Part shown: one piece after another, positions 33,724 to 43,110 of the stretch | Numbering within the stretch: the stretch's first letter is position 1 | Layout: each line of letters starts with the position of its first letter | From: an uncultured Alphaproteobacteria bacterium | Lineage (GTDB): Bacteria > Pseudomonadota > Alphaproteobacteria > Rs-D84 | Length of the DNA stretch: 64,000 bases | NCBI GenBank assembly: GCA_944389535.1 | Contig: CALXMS010000001.1 | Coordinates: forward strand, 229,202 to 293,201 | Reading direction: 5' to 3' | Program-made: the position numbers and the translations under genes | The notes under the pieces: generated by a model | What the model saw: only the letters and a program-made list of their open reading frames with translations | What the model was told of the DNA's origin: nothing | Database searches by the model: none

Positions 33724-35736
33724 TTAGTATTGTTGACCGTTTATGCTCATTCCGAATTTAAATTGAATTGTCGTGTTACCCACGTAATCATATTTTATAG
33801 CGTTATCTTTACGATATTGCAAAGATAAGTAATAACATGGGTGAGTATAAAAGATACCACCAGAATGTCGCTGAAATCTATCATATGTTGCGTTATATAC
33901 AGCATTAAATTGTACCGACCACCTGTCTGTTATTTGTACCCCTATGCCGCCGTTAATTTCATTTATGTTTTCCCCCATTGTATATTCGTCAATAAATTGC
34001 TGAGACCACATATGACTAATATTAATGAAATTTTTTGACTTCCATATATATGCAGATGTCTCTATGTGGCGTAAAGAAAGGTCTTCCTGATCAAATCTAA
34101 AGCGCGAAGTTATATTTAACCATTTTGAGTTATTATATCCTATTCTACCTACATAATCTGATGCACCATTATGAAATCCGCTGTTTGGATTTATGTCTAT
34201 TTTAGCATCAAAATCGTATGTTTGCCCCAGAAATAATTCAAATGTTTTTCCTTGGTTGTTAAAAGCAGAATATCGTACACCATAGTCTGCGTATGTACCG
34301 TTTTCCCATAAGTCATAACCAGCAAAACGATTATCAGAAAATAAAGTAGTGTCTGACAAAAAAGTTCCTGCCGAATCGTTGTTTAAAGTGAACTGATCTT
34401 CGTCAGTTTGTCTCATGACGGTTAATCTTGCGCGAGGTTCTATTATTTGTGTCCAATTGTTCGTAGGTTTAAATAAAGGCAGTCCCCATTCAACATAACC
34501 ACTTGGCAGGAATCTGTCTTTTAATCCAGAAAAATCTGATGTATCTACCATTTCTGAGTTATTAAAATTATATACGTCGTAACGAGTAGATATGCTGGCG
34601 GTTAATCTGTTACCACCCCACAAAGTCCAAGGAGATACAATTCTTGCATCACCAATTAAACGCTGCGATGATGTACCGTCACCTGATATGCCTAGAACGT
34701 CGGCATCAAAAACAAGGTATGTTTCTTTGAATAGTGGCGCGGTCTGGTAGGTTCCTCGTATATTCGGTAAAATATTACCTGATGGTGACGCATATATGCC
34801 AGTTGATTGACGTAATTCTTGGAATATGTGTGCGTCTGCAACAACATAACTTGATTGCCCGAATAATTCTACTTTTGCACCAGAATCTAAATATGGTTGA
34901 TCATCGTAAAAACCATATTTCTGCATAAAGGTTTTATCAGAAGCCCTTTCTAAAAATACTGTTGCACGGGCATACTCACCTAATGCAATAAGATCATTGT
35001 TAAATATGTACCAACGGTTTTCACCTGCCTGATTATGGGTAAATGCACCATGTGTTCGATATTCTGAATGATCCATATTTAGACGATGCTCTAACTTAAA
35101 TAATGGATTTTCTTGCGTTAAATATGATGTTGTTACTGTTAAATCATGGGTGTCAGAAAAATTAATGTAAATAGGTATATTTATTTGAGTCCCCATATTA
35201 TTTGTAGACTCAAAGTCAGGCATTAAAAGCCCCGTTTTATATTTGACGCTTGGATCAGGCATTTCATAAAACGGTAACCAAAAAACAGGTATGTCATAAG
35301 TCCATAACACAGGGTTAAAAAACAATAACATGTGTTCATTCATGTTGTGAATGATTTTTGATGCCCTTATTTCCCATGCGTCTCCATATGCATCGCAGTC
35401 ATCACATGCTGTAAACATGGCTTTGTATGCAATAGTTGTATCTTCATCATGAACTATGTGGTCTGATTCTATATAAACATGATCACCCAACCACAGCTTT
35501 ATGTCATTACCAGATAAATTATTACCGTTTTGTGATAAATATGAATCTGTTAGCGTCATGCGCTGACCGGTTTGATTCGTTATTTCTGTGCTACCAGATG
35601 TTTTTATTGTGTCTGTTTTCGTGTCATATTCTATTTTATCTGATACAATTGTTTTCGGCGTTTCTATATCAACAGACGCACCGTAAGCAAAATACGGTAC
35701 GAAACAAAGCATAAAAAAGGGGTTAATTTTTTTCAT
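33724..35736 (-). CDS. lptD: LPS assembly protein LptD
   Basis: LptD is the outer-membrane barrel that places lipopolysaccharide in the outer leaflet. The 670-residue protein has a signal peptide, an OstA/LptA-like beta-jellyroll (about residues 25-130, VSDKIEYDTKTDTIKTSGST) and a large C-terminal barrel starting near YDIPVFWLPFYEMPDPSVKYKTGLLMP-type sequence at residue ~150. Cysteines occur at 111 and 114, with one more near the C terminus, a reduced set compared with the four of E. coli LptD. It overlaps lptG by 4 bases and is followed by surA. The presence of lptD and lptG means LPS is exported. Confidence 0.95.
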   Translation of the reverse strand: MKKINPFFMLCFVPYFAYGASVDIETPKTIVSDKIEYDTKTDTIKTSGSTEITNQTGQRMTLTDSYLSQNGNNLSGNDIKLWLGDHVYIESDHIVHDEDTTIAYKAMFTACDDCDAYGDAWEIRASKIIHNMNEHMLLFFNPVLWTYDIPVFWLPFYEMPDPSVKYKTGLLMPDFESTNNMGTQINIPIYINFSDTHDLTVTTSYLTQENPLFKLEHRLNMDHSEYRTHGAFTHNQAGENRWYIFNNDLIALGEYARATVFLERASDKTFMQKYGFYDDQPYLDSGAKVELFGQSSYVVADAHIFQELRQSTGIYASPSGNILPNIRGTYQTAPLFKETYLVFDADVLGISGDGTSSQRLIGDARIVSPWTLWGGNRLTASISTRYDVYNFNNSEMVDTSDFSGLKDRFLPSGYVEWGLPLFKPTNNWTQIIEPRARLTVMRQTDEDQFTLNNDSAGTFLSDTTLFSDNRFAGYDLWENGTYADYGVRYSAFNNQGKTFELFLGQTYDFDAKIDINPNSGFHNGASDYVGRIGYNNSKWLNITSRFRFDQEDLSLRHIETSAYIWKSKNFINISHMWSQQFIDEYTMGENINEINGGIGVQITDRWSVQFNAVYNATYDRFQRHSGGIFYTHPCYYLSLQYRKDNAIKYDYVGNTTIQFKFGMSINGQQY

Positions 35737-36791
35737 TTTTTACATAGTATGAATAGTGTTATACCCAAGGTTGTCAAGATTAATAATGTTAGTAATAAAA
35801 ATTGACTTACGCTATCAATCATATTTGAAGTAGACATAAACAACGACATTACAACAGCCATGGCTGCAACGGCAATTGCAGGGGCAAAACTTGCTCTTCT
35901 TCGCAATAAAGAAGACCGTAGTAATATTGCAGCGCATAATGCCGCTAGTATTAAGTTCATTATTGGACCCAAAAATCTGGAACTTAATTCTGCCAGTACC
36001 ATTTTGTGTTGTTTTTCTGATGGAGAATCTAATACAGATTTGATCAATATCGTTGTTGGTACTCTGCGAACCTTAAACGAATTCTCGCCTTCTTTATCGG
36101 CGACGTTTAGATCCATATCAAAATTATCGAAAGTACCTGTGGTAAGTGTGTCACCTTTTGTTTGTAAAGAACCGTTTGTCATAACTAAAGACAGACCCCT
36201 AGGGGTAGAAACAAGCTTCCCTTTTTCGGCAAATATAGTTATAGGAGAGGCTTTGTCGCGCATATCAGATAACATTACTTGGCTTAAATCGTGACCAGAT
36301 ACTTTATCAACATATACAACCAGACCATCTGCCAGTTCTGTAAAAGCAGATTCTTGTAACTTTAGATGAGCCAGCCCATAACGTAAATTCCACTGTGTTG
36401 AATAGAACATTGCTTGAGTTTGCGGTACAATCCAAACGTTTAAAACAAAGTGTAAAACGGTAAGAACAAGTGCCATCGTTAAAGCGGGGCGAGCCAATTG
36501 CTTAGGCGACAAACCAGATGCCGTCATTACTGTTATTTCGTTATCTGATATAAGCTTATTATATATAAAAATAACTGAAATAAATGTTACGAATGGTATT
36601 ATGATAGACATGATAAATGGTATCATAAGCATCGTCATGCCTAAAAAATTTGATAAATTTACGCCATAATTTAATAAAAACTTCATCATGGACATTATTT
36701 GTAACATCCATGCCAGACCTGTTAACACCAGTAACAGCATTACAAAAATCACGACCAATTGACGCGTAAAATATTTATTAAGGATTTTCAT
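35733..36791 (-). CDS. lptG: LPS export permease LptG (YjgP/YjgQ family)
   Basis: A 352-residue permease that, as a pair with LptF and the ATPase LptB, extracts LPS from the inner membrane. It has the family layout: two N-terminal helices (residues 12-36 and 48-75), a large periplasmic beta-jellyroll (about 100-260) and C-terminal helices (265-350). NEITVMTASGLSPKQLARPAL is the conserved cytoplasmic segment contacting LptB. I call it LptG because it is directly upstream of lptD; LptF cannot be excluded, and no second copy is in the window. A TTGACG-17-TATACT promoter ends 8 nt before its ATG. Confidence 0.85.
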   Translation of the reverse strand: MKILNKYFTRQLVVIFVMLLLVLTGLAWMLQIMSMMKFLLNYGVNLSNFLGMTMLMIPFIMSIIIPFVTFISVIFIYNKLISDNEITVMTASGLSPKQLARPALTMALVLTVLHFVLNVWIVPQTQAMFYSTQWNLRYGLAHLKLQESAFTELADGLVVYVDKVSGHDLSQVMLSDMRDKASPITIFAEKGKLVSTPRGLSLVMTNGSLQTKGDTLTTGTFDNFDMDLNVADKEGENSFKVRRVPTTILIKSVLDSPSEKQHKMVLAELSSRFLGPIMNLILAALCAAILLRSSLLRRRASFAPAIAVAAMAVVMSLFMSTSNMIDSVSQFLLLTLLILTTLGITLFILCKK

Positions 36792-36799
36792 ATTTTTAA

Positions 36800-36828
36800 A
36801 GTATAAAGCCCAAAACCCATAGCGTCAA
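36800..36828 (-). promoter_or_regulatory. Strong promoter of the lptG-lptD-surA operon, abutting the ATG
   Basis: Minus strand TTGACG (36823-36828), 17-nt spacer, TATACT (36800-36805), then 8 nt (TTAAAAAT) and the lptG ATG. The start of transcription falls within a base or two of the ATG, implying a leaderless mRNA. Confidence 0.65.
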
Positions 36829-36868
36829 ATCTTATTTATAGTATGCTTACATTAAGTGTATATTTTTC

Positions 36869-36897
36869 TTGCATTTATTCGATTCGACGTTAATAAT
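36869..36897 (+). promoter_or_regulatory. Possible promoter of nusA-infB
   Basis: TTGCAT (36869-36874), 17-nt spacer, AATAAT (36892-36897). The leader from about 36904 would include the perfect hairpin at 36921-36948. Confidence 0.4.
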
Positions 36898-36920
36898 AAG
36901 AATGTTCTTAAAAAGTTTTT

Positions 36921-36948
36921 AAGAGCGGGGTTGAAAAACCCCGCTCTT
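36921..36948 (+). promoter_or_regulatory. Perfect GAAA-loop hairpin in the nusA leader
   Basis: AAGAGCGGGGTT, loop GAAA, AACCCCGCTCTT: a 12-bp perfect stem capped by a GNRA tetraloop, 40 bases before nusA. No T-run follows (TTTCAGTAAAG), so it is not a classic terminator. It may be a leader attenuator, a NusA-responsive element or an mRNA stabiliser. Confidence 0.5.
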
Positions 36949-36988
36949 TCAGTAAAGAGACAAAAAAACAAATCGAAGGAGAAAGCAA

Positions 36989-38527
36989 ATGTCTTTTGTT
37001 TCTATGCCTCGTCAAGATTTGCTGCTGGCGATTGATTCATTGGCTCAGGAAAAGCAGATTGACCGTGAAATAGTTATAGATTCTTTGGAAGCCGCGATTG
37101 CAAAAATTGCTAAACATAAATATGGTGAAGAATTTAATATAACAGCAGAAATAGACCGTAAAAATGGTTCTATTCATGTAAAGCGCTTGTTTGAAGTAAT
37201 TGATTCTCCGGAATCAAAGGGTGACGAATATGACGCTAATACAATGTTGACCGTAGAAAAGGCAAAAAAATACGCAAAGGATCCAAAGGTTGGTGACGTT
37301 GTTGAAGACCCTTTACCAGAACCAGAATTCGGTCGTATGGCATTTCAGACGGCAAAACAAATTATGACTGCACGTGTTCGTGACGCAGAAAAGGGTCGTC
37401 AATACGAAGAATTTAAAGATAATATCGGTGATATAGTAAGTGGCGTTGTTAAACGTATTGAATTCGGTAATGTTTTTGTTGATATTAACGGTAAAGCAGA
37501 AGGGTATATTAAAAGTACAGAACTGATACCAGGTGAACGCTTGGCGGTTGGCGATCGTGTTCGTGCGTTGATAATGGATGTTGCTCGTTCTAATTCTGGA
37601 CCTCAAATATTTTTAACTCGTACACATCCGATGTTTATGGAAAAACTTTTCGTGCAAGAAGTTCCAGAAATTTATGAAGGGATAATTAAGATTAAATCTG
37701 TTGCTCGTGCCCCTGGAAGTCATGCAAAAATAGCCGTAGAAACACAAGATCCATCTATTGATGCAGTTGGTATGACAGTGGGTATAAAGGGAACCAGAAT
37801 TCAGCCGGTTATAAATGAATGTCATGGGGAAAAGATTGACGTAATTTTATATTCTGAAGACCCTGCTGTGTTCATTGTAAACGCTATGCAGCCGGCAAAA
37901 GTTGCAAAAATTATCGTAGATGAAGATACGCGCAGTGCGGCAGTTGTGGTAAACGAAGATCAGCAGTCTTTGGCAATTGGACGTCGCGGTCAGAACGTTC
38001 GTTTGGCTTCTCAATTAACGGGTTGGAACATAGACGTTATGAACGAAGCAGAAGAACAAGAACGTCGTGCAAAAGAAGTTAAAGAAAAGACTGAATTGTT
38101 CATAAGTGCTTTAGATGTTGATGAAATGTTGGCGCATCTATTGATTACAGAAGGCTTTAGAACCATTGAAGAAATTGCTTTTGTTGATGTATCCGAATTA
38201 CAGGGTATCGAAGGCTTTAACGTTGAATTGGCAACTGAATTACAGAATAGAGCAAAAAATTATCTGGCTCGTCAGGAAGAGAAATATAAAGAAGATGGAC
38301 ATAAGCTTGGTATGAAGGATGATTTGTTAAACTTTGATTTTATTAAACGTCCGATTATAATGCAGTTAGGTAATGCGGGAATAAAGTCTTTGGAAGATTT
38401 GGCAGACTTATCTACGGATGAGTTAATTGAAATCTTAGGTGAAGATACGATGAGTTCTCGTTTAGCCGGTCGCGTTATAATGAAAGCGCGAGAACTGGCA
38501 TATGGCATCACGCAGGGTGAAGAATAA
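36989..38527 (+). CDS. nusA: Transcription termination/antitermination protein NusA
   Basis: NusA binds RNA polymerase and modulates pausing, termination and antitermination. The 512-residue protein shows the N-terminal RNAP-binding domain, the S1 domain (GDIVSGVVKRIEFGNVFVDINGKAEGYI), two KH domains (VGIKGTRIQPVINE; IGRRGQNVRLASQLTGWNIDV) and two C-terminal acidic repeats with helix-hairpin-helix character, as in proteobacterial NusA. An AAGGAGAAAG ribosome site precedes the ATG. rimP, which normally lies upstream, is missing; infB follows after 20 bases without ylxR. Confidence 0.97.
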   Translation: MSFVSMPRQDLLLAIDSLAQEKQIDREIVIDSLEAAIAKIAKHKYGEEFNITAEIDRKNGSIHVKRLFEVIDSPESKGDEYDANTMLTVEKAKKYAKDPKVGDVVEDPLPEPEFGRMAFQTAKQIMTARVRDAEKGRQYEEFKDNIGDIVSGVVKRIEFGNVFVDINGKAEGYIKSTELIPGERLAVGDRVRALIMDVARSNSGPQIFLTRTHPMFMEKLFVQEVPEIYEGIIKIKSVARAPGSHAKIAVETQDPSIDAVGMTVGIKGTRIQPVINECHGEKIDVILYSEDPAVFIVNAMQPAKVAKIIVDEDTRSAAVVVNEDQQSLAIGRRGQNVRLASQLTGWNIDVMNEAEEQERRAKEVKEKTELFISALDVDEMLAHLLITEGFRTIEEIAFVDVSELQGIEGFNVELATELQNRAKNYLARQEEKYKEDGHKLGMKDDLLNFDFIKRPIIMQLGNAGIKSLEDLADLSTDELIEILGEDTMSSRLAGRVIMKARELAYGITQGEE

Positions 38528-38547
38528 TACTTAACGGAGTAGATTTT

Positions 38548-40935
38548 ATGGCGACATTAACACTTGGTAAATCTGTAACTATTGACGCAGTACAAAGTAA
38601 AAAAGGTGATGCGGTCTTTGTTGAACGCCGTCGGCGCGTTGTAGCCCCGGGTAGCAAGGAATTGCGCGAAGAACCGGTACAACCAACTGCGCCTAAGAAT
38701 GCTGCTGATGAAAAATTACGTGCCGTATTAGAAGCAGCGCGTGCGCGCGAAGAAGAACGTCAAAAACGTGCCGCAGAAGAGGCGGCTCAGCGCGCAGCGC
38801 GCGAAGCAGAGATTGCACGTGAAACGCGTGAATATGAGCAAGTTAAAGAGCAATTAGCAGCACGTGAAAATGTCGCAGATGAAACGCCAGATGCTTCTGT
38901 TGAAGCAGTTGTCGCCGAACAAAGAAAACATTCTGCACCCCAATCAAGATCAAAGCAAAATCGGGATGAAGACGACTTAGGACTTGGAAGGCCTTCTAAA
39001 TTCACTAATTATAAAAAAGAATTTAAAAAAAACGGTAAGATATCTCTGCATGATATCGTAATCGGTAGTGAAGACGATGATGAAGAAATAGGTTTACGTG
39101 GTGCCAATCGTCGGCGCTCTGAAGCTTCATTAAAGCGTTTCCGGGAAAAGGCCAGGGCCATATTTACAGCGCCACAGAAGGTTGAACATGTTGTAACTCT
39201 TGGTGATACGATTATTGTAAAAGATCTTGCTGCTGCTATGGCGGAAAAGGTTGGCAATGTAATTAAAAAATTGATGGAAATGGGCATGATGGTATCACAG
39301 AATCAATCAATTGATGCCGATACTGCTGAGTTGATCGCCGAGGAATTTGGGGCAAAGGTTAAAAGAGTAGATGTAAAACCTTATGCTGATCAATTAGAAC
39401 GTCAACCTGATCCTGAACACTTACAGCCTCGGTCGCCTGTTGTAACGGTTGTTGGTCATGTTGATCACGGTAAAACATCGTTATTAGATGCTTTTCGTCA
39501 TGCGAACGTTGCTGCTCGTGAAGCCGGAGGAATTACACAACATGTTTCTGCCTATGAAGTTAAAACAAAATCCGGAGAAATGATAACTTTCTTGGATACA
39601 CCTGGGCACGAAACGTTTACTGCTATGCGCGCTCGTGGTGCACAGATGGCGGATATTGTTGTATTGGTGGTTGCCGCAAACGATTCTATTATGCCGCAAA
39701 CAATAGAAGCGATAAATCATATTCGTGCGGCTAAGGTACCTTTTATAGTTGCAATAAATAAAATTGATTTGCCGGATGCAGATCCGCAACGTGTTAAAAC
39801 AGACTTACTACAACAAGAAGTACAAGTTGAAGAATTGGGCGGTGATGTTCAATGCGTTGAAATTTCTGCTACCAAACATATTGGTTTGGATAAATTGGAA
39901 GAAGCCATTTTGCTACAGGCTGGTATAATGGATTTAAAGGCGGATCCAGACATGCCAGCGGTTGCATATGTTGTTGAAGCAAAAATGGAACGTGGTTTGG
40001 GTGCAACGGCAACTGTGTTAATGCGTCAAGGAACTTTAGCAATAGGTGATGTTTTCGTTGTTGGTGAAACATTTGGTCGTGTTCGCGGTTTGATAAATTC
40101 TGCGGGTGAACGGGTAAAATCTGTAAAGCCGGGACAACCTGTGGTTGTCTTAGGATTAGATACAGTTCCAAGTGCAGGAGATGAATTACATGTAATGGAA
40201 ACAGAAGCTCAGGCTCGTGAAGTTGCGTCTTATAGAGCACAAAAGGTGCGCGATAAAGCCAATGCGGTTAAACGTTCTTCATTACAAGAATTGTTTGCAA
40301 AGCGTGATGCCGATAAGAAGTTAACTTTACCTATCGTTTTGCGGGCCGATGTACAAGGCAGCGTTGAAGCCATTAATGATATGCTTAAAGAAATAAACTC
40401 AGATAAGGTAGCTGTTGATGTTTTATCTTCTGGGGTTGGACAGATTACAGAAGGCGATGTTCGATTGGCGGCTGCATCTGGGGCTGTAATAATTGCTTTT
40501 AACGTACGCGCAGATTCTGCGGTTCGTGATATGGCTCGTGCTTCTGGTGTTGATATTCGTTATCATAGCGTCGTGTATAGAATTACTGATGAAATAAAAG
40601 AAATTTTATCCGGTAAACTTGCACCGGAAAAGAAAGAAAACTTTATCGGTTATGCCGACGTCATAGCTTTGTTTACAGTCGGCAAAGGAATTAAAGTTGC
40701 AGGATGTCGCGTAAGTGAGGGCGTTATAAAGAAAGATGCTTTTGTTCGCTTGTTACGCAATAACGTAGTTATCTATGACGGTAAAATCGGAGAGTTGCGT
40801 CGTGAGAAAAACGAAGTTAAGGAAGTGTCCGGTGCAGGAGTTGAATTCGGTATGTCTTTTGATAAATATAATGATTTAAAAGAAGGTGATCGAGTCGAAT
40901 GTTATGAAGTTGAAGAAGTTCGCGCAAAGTTGTAA
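38548..40935 (+). CDS. infB: Translation initiation factor IF-2
   Basis: IF2 is the GTPase that brings fMet-tRNA to the 30S subunit and drives subunit joining. The 795-residue protein has a charged, Glu/Arg/Ala-rich N-terminal region (about residues 50-200), the IF2 N-terminal domain, and the G domain with [16 protein letters not shown] and NKIDLPDAD. Domains II-IV follow, including [13 protein letters not shown] and [10 protein letters not shown]. It ends in the C2 fMet-tRNA-binding region ([20 protein letters not shown]). It is co-transcribed with nusA and ended by a bidirectional terminator facing der. rbfA is not downstream. Confidence 0.97.
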   Translation: MATLTLGKSVTIDAVQSKKGDAVFVERRRRVVAPGSKELREEPVQPTAPKNAADEKLRAVLEAARAREEERQKRAAEEAAQRAAREAEIARETREYEQVKEQLAARENVADETPDASVEAVVAEQRKHSAPQSRSKQNRDEDDLGLGRPSKFTNYKKEFKKNGKISLHDIVIGSEDDDEEIGLRGANRRRSEASLKRFREKARAIFTAPQKVEHVVTLGDTIIVKDLAAAMAEKVGNVIKKLMEMGMMVSQNQSIDADTAELIAEEFGAKVKRVDVKPYADQLERQPDPEHLQPRSPVVTVVGHVDHGKTSLLDAFRHANVAAREAGGITQHVSAYEVKTKSGEMITFLDTPGHETFTAMRARGAQMADIVVLVVAANDSIMPQTIEAINHIRAAKVPFIVAINKIDLPDADPQRVKTDLLQQEVQVEELGGDVQCVEISATKHIGLDKLEEAILLQAGIMDLKADPDMPAVAYVVEAKMERGLGATATVLMRQGTLAIGDVFVVGETFGRVRGLINSAGERVKSVKPGQPVVVLGLDTVPSAGDELHVMETEAQAREVASYRAQKVRDKANAVKRSSLQELFAKRDADKKLTLPIVLRADVQGSVEAINDMLKEINSDKVAVDVLSSGVGQITEGDVRLAAASGAVIIAFNVRADSAVRDMARASGVDIRYHSVVYRITDEIKEILSGKLAPEKKENFIGYADVIALFTVGKGIKVAGCRVSEGVIKKDAFVRLLRNNVVIYDGKIGELRREKNEVKEVSGAGVEFGMSFDKYNDLKEGDRVECYEVEEVRAKL

Positions 40936-40949
40936 TGTTCTTCTACATA

Positions 40950-40979
40950 AAAAACACCGGTATTTACCGGTGTTTTTTT
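40950..40979. terminator. Bidirectional terminator between infB and der
   Basis: AAAAACACCGGT with ACCGGTGTTTTTTT around a short ATTT loop, between converging genes. Confidence 0.8.
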
Positions 40980-42309
40980 AATTAAAAGGATTATCTTCTT
41001 TTTTGTATTCAATCACTATTGGTAAATGTTCCCAATGTAAAGCTTCTGCCAAACCACGCCTTAAATAACGTGTATATGATTCTGGGATGTCTGAAGCGCC
41101 CCCAACGTTGATGGTTATCTTCATAGGGTGTCTTCCTGTTTGGCGTGCAAATTTGATTTTCATTGGACGTTTTAACCTAGACATTGGTGGTTGGCGTGCC
41201 TCTATTAGCTTTTCAACTATACGATTTAGTAAACTGGTCGGTGCGTCACTATTCGATATGTCCCATTGTTCGTATATGCGCTTAAACATGTTTTGTACAC
41301 CAGAACCCGTTTCAGCAGATATTGCCAATATCATTGGTTTTATTATTTGATGAAAAGAATTTGTGAATTGGTGTTTTAATTTTAATAATTTTTCATCGCG
41401 AATAGCCGGTTCTACTAAATCCCATTTGTTTAGCGCAACGCATAATATTTTACCAGATTCATATATTCGTGCAGCAATACCAAGAGCCTGATTTTCTATG
41501 TTTTTTGTGGCGTCCACAACTAATATTACTATATCTGCTTTTTCTATTGCATCGAGTGATTTTAGCGCGGATAAAGTTTCTACGTCGTCTTTTACCCCCG
41601 ATTTACGGCGCAAACCCGCCGTGTCCATTAGAACGATATCACGACCATAAAAAGAAGTCGGTATTTTTACTGTATCCCTTGTTATACCAGGAGCATCAAT
41701 AACTATCTGACGTTTATGACCTAATATCTTGTTCACTAACGTTGACTTACCAACGTTTGGCTGCCCCATTATTGCAATATTGATTCTTTGCTTTGATTGT
41801 TCTTCTTCGGTTTTTTGGTGTACATCAGGAGAAATCTTATCTAAAAATTCATATATTCTATTAAAACCAGATTTATGTTCTGCTGAAATCAGTACCGGTT
41901 CACCGAAGCCCAGTTTGTAAAATTCGCTTATGTCGGCAAGTTTTTTACCGGATTCTGTTTTGTTAGCTATTAATAATACCGGTGCACGTGTCTTTTTGCG
42001 AATGTTTCTTGCCCAATCGATATCTGCCGAAGTTAAACCAACGCGACCGTCTACAACAAATAGAATTGCATCAGAATTACTAATAGCGTCAAAAGCCATA
42101 TTGGTTGAATCTGCCGCAATCCCGGATTTAGCGTTTTCTAAACCAGCAGTATCATATACTTCCCATGCACGATCGCGAATGGTTCCGCTGATGGTGTCAC
42201 GTGTTACCCCGGGTCTATCGTGTACCAATGCATCACGAGTCCCCGTAAGAGCATTAAACAAAGTTGATTTGCCTGTGTTAGGACGACCGGCAATTGTAAG
42301 TTTTAACAT
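40978..42309 (-). CDS. der: Ribosome biogenesis GTPase Der (EngA)
   Basis: Der has two tandem GTPase domains and a KH-like C-terminal domain, and is needed for 50S assembly. G1 motifs are GRPNTGKS (residues 8-15) and GQPNVGKS; each is followed by DRPGVTRDT or DAPGITRDT and by NKTE or NKWD. The C-terminal KH-like part includes RHPMKITINVGGASDIPESYTRYL. I start it at ATG 42309 (443 residues), with GGAAAAAGTA before it; upstream in-frame ATGs lack a ribosome site. In many proteobacteria der follows yfgM-bamB; here the cassette at 42376-45252 separates them. Confidence 0.96.
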   Translation of the reverse strand: MLKLTIAGRPNTGKSTLFNALTGTRDALVHDRPGVTRDTISGTIRDRAWEVYDTAGLENAKSGIAADSTNMAFDAISNSDAILFVVDGRVGLTSADIDWARNIRKKTRAPVLLIANKTESGKKLADISEFYKLGFGEPVLISAEHKSGFNRIYEFLDKISPDVHQKTEEEQSKQRINIAIMGQPNVGKSTLVNKILGHKRQIVIDAPGITRDTVKIPTSFYGRDIVLMDTAGLRRKSGVKDDVETLSALKSLDAIEKADIVILVVDATKNIENQALGIAARIYESGKILCVALNKWDLVEPAIRDEKLLKLKHQFTNSFHQIIKPMILAISAETGSGVQNMFKRIYEQWDISNSDAPTSLLNRIVEKLIEARQPPMSRLKRPMKIKFARQTGRHPMKITINVGGASDIPESYTRYLRRGLAEALHWEHLPIVIEYKKEDNPFN

Positions 42310-42375
42310 TACTTTTTCCATTGATTTTTTTTTATTATAAAGCAAAAATATAAATAATCAAATCGGGGGTAAAAA

Positions 42376-42972
42376 ATGATGAAAAAAATTAAAAAGGGTT
42401 TAAATCGCTTAAAAAATTTGTTGATAAATCCGAAACGTTATTTTACCAAAATCGTTGCTGACGGTAATATGGAAGAGGCAATGTTAAAAGCCTTTATATA
42501 TGGTTTAATAGGCGGATGCTTGGTGTTGTTACTACATCTGATGGGTGGGGCAACTATTACTATAGGTTCTGTGTTTACGGCTTTAATAATTGTGCCTGTT
42601 TTAGCGGTTGCTTTATTGTTCGTGTTTGGTGGTTTAATGATGCTGGTTTCTGAAATTACAGGTGGAGAAAGAGATTGGGAAATAGCAATTAAGGGATTGG
42701 CTTCTGTATTTTTCGTATACCCGTTGGTTTTGGTATTAAACGCACTAGCATTTAACTGTACGTCAATATGGATAATAAGCTTGCTTGTTGACGCATATGT
42801 TTTATACTTGTTTTATAATATTGCTTTATATTGTATGCGCGGAAAACGCAGCAATGTAATAATTGTCATTGCTATATTAGCGTTGTTCCTGATAACTATT
42901 TATGCGACTGATTATCGTATAGGATGGTTTATGTTGAAAAACACAAGTGCAACTTTAGCGTGCCTATTATAA
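42376..42972 (+). CDS. Yip1-like integral membrane protein
   Basis: A 198-residue protein with an amphipathic basic N terminus (KKGLNRLKNLLINPKRYFTKI) and about five membrane segments (residues ~38-55, 58-90, 105-125, 130-150, 160-175). The opening LxNPKRYF and GxGxxxA-type membrane segments resemble the Yip1 domain family of unknown function. GGGGGT precedes the tandem ATGs. It is on the plus strand, divergent from der, at the left edge of the inserted block that contains the phage tail genes. No partner gene suggests a role. Confidence 0.65.
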   Translation: MMKKIKKGLNRLKNLLINPKRYFTKIVADGNMEEAMLKAFIYGLIGGCLVLLLHLMGGATITIGSVFTALIIVPVLAVALLFVFGGLMMLVSEITGGERDWEIAIKGLASVFFVYPLVLVLNALAFNCTSIWIISLLVDAYVLYLFYNIALYCMRGKRSNVIIVIAILALFLITIYATDYRIGWFMLKNTSATLACLL

Positions 42973-42981
42973 TTTGCATGC

Positions 42982-43018
42982 TTGATTTACGACGCTTTTT
43001 GTGATATAATAGTATCAC
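42982..43018 (+). promoter_or_regulatory. Promoter with operator-like dyad upstream of the tail-fibre gene
   Basis: TTGATT (42982-42987), 17-nt spacer, TATAAT (43005-43010). The -10 sits inside the inverted repeat GTGATA/TATCAC (43001-43006 with 43013-43018), a possible repressor site. A terminator follows within about 30 bases. Confidence 0.5.
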
Positions 43019-43029
43019 GTTAAGATTTT

Positions 43030-43057
43030 AAGTCCGTCATTGACGGGCTTTTTTTTA
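43030..43057 (+). terminator. Terminator left of the phage cassette
   Basis: AAGTCCGTCA, TTGACGGGCTT (one G-T pair) followed by eight T. It ends either the Yip1-like transcript or a short RNA from the promoter at 42982. Confidence 0.75.
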
Positions 43058-43081
43058 CCTCATACAAATTTGTATGGGGTA
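43058..43081. repeat. 24-nt near-perfect palindrome before the tail-fibre gene
   Basis: The core CATACAAATTTGTATG (43061-43076) is a perfect 16-bp palindrome, extended by ACCT on the left and GGGT on the right. It could be an operator or a second hairpin (TATTTTTATAA follows). Role unknown. Confidence 0.5.
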
Positions 43082-43110
43082 TTTTTATAAATAAACCAAA
43101 AGGGAAATCA

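Noticed and set aside
36921..36948. Intrinsic terminator before nusA
   Set aside because: The stem is perfect but TTTCAG follows instead of a T-run on the plus strand, and the minus side has A-rich sequence.
38787..40240. Open frames antisense to infB
   Set aside because: They result from codon bias of the conserved IF2 gene on the other strand.
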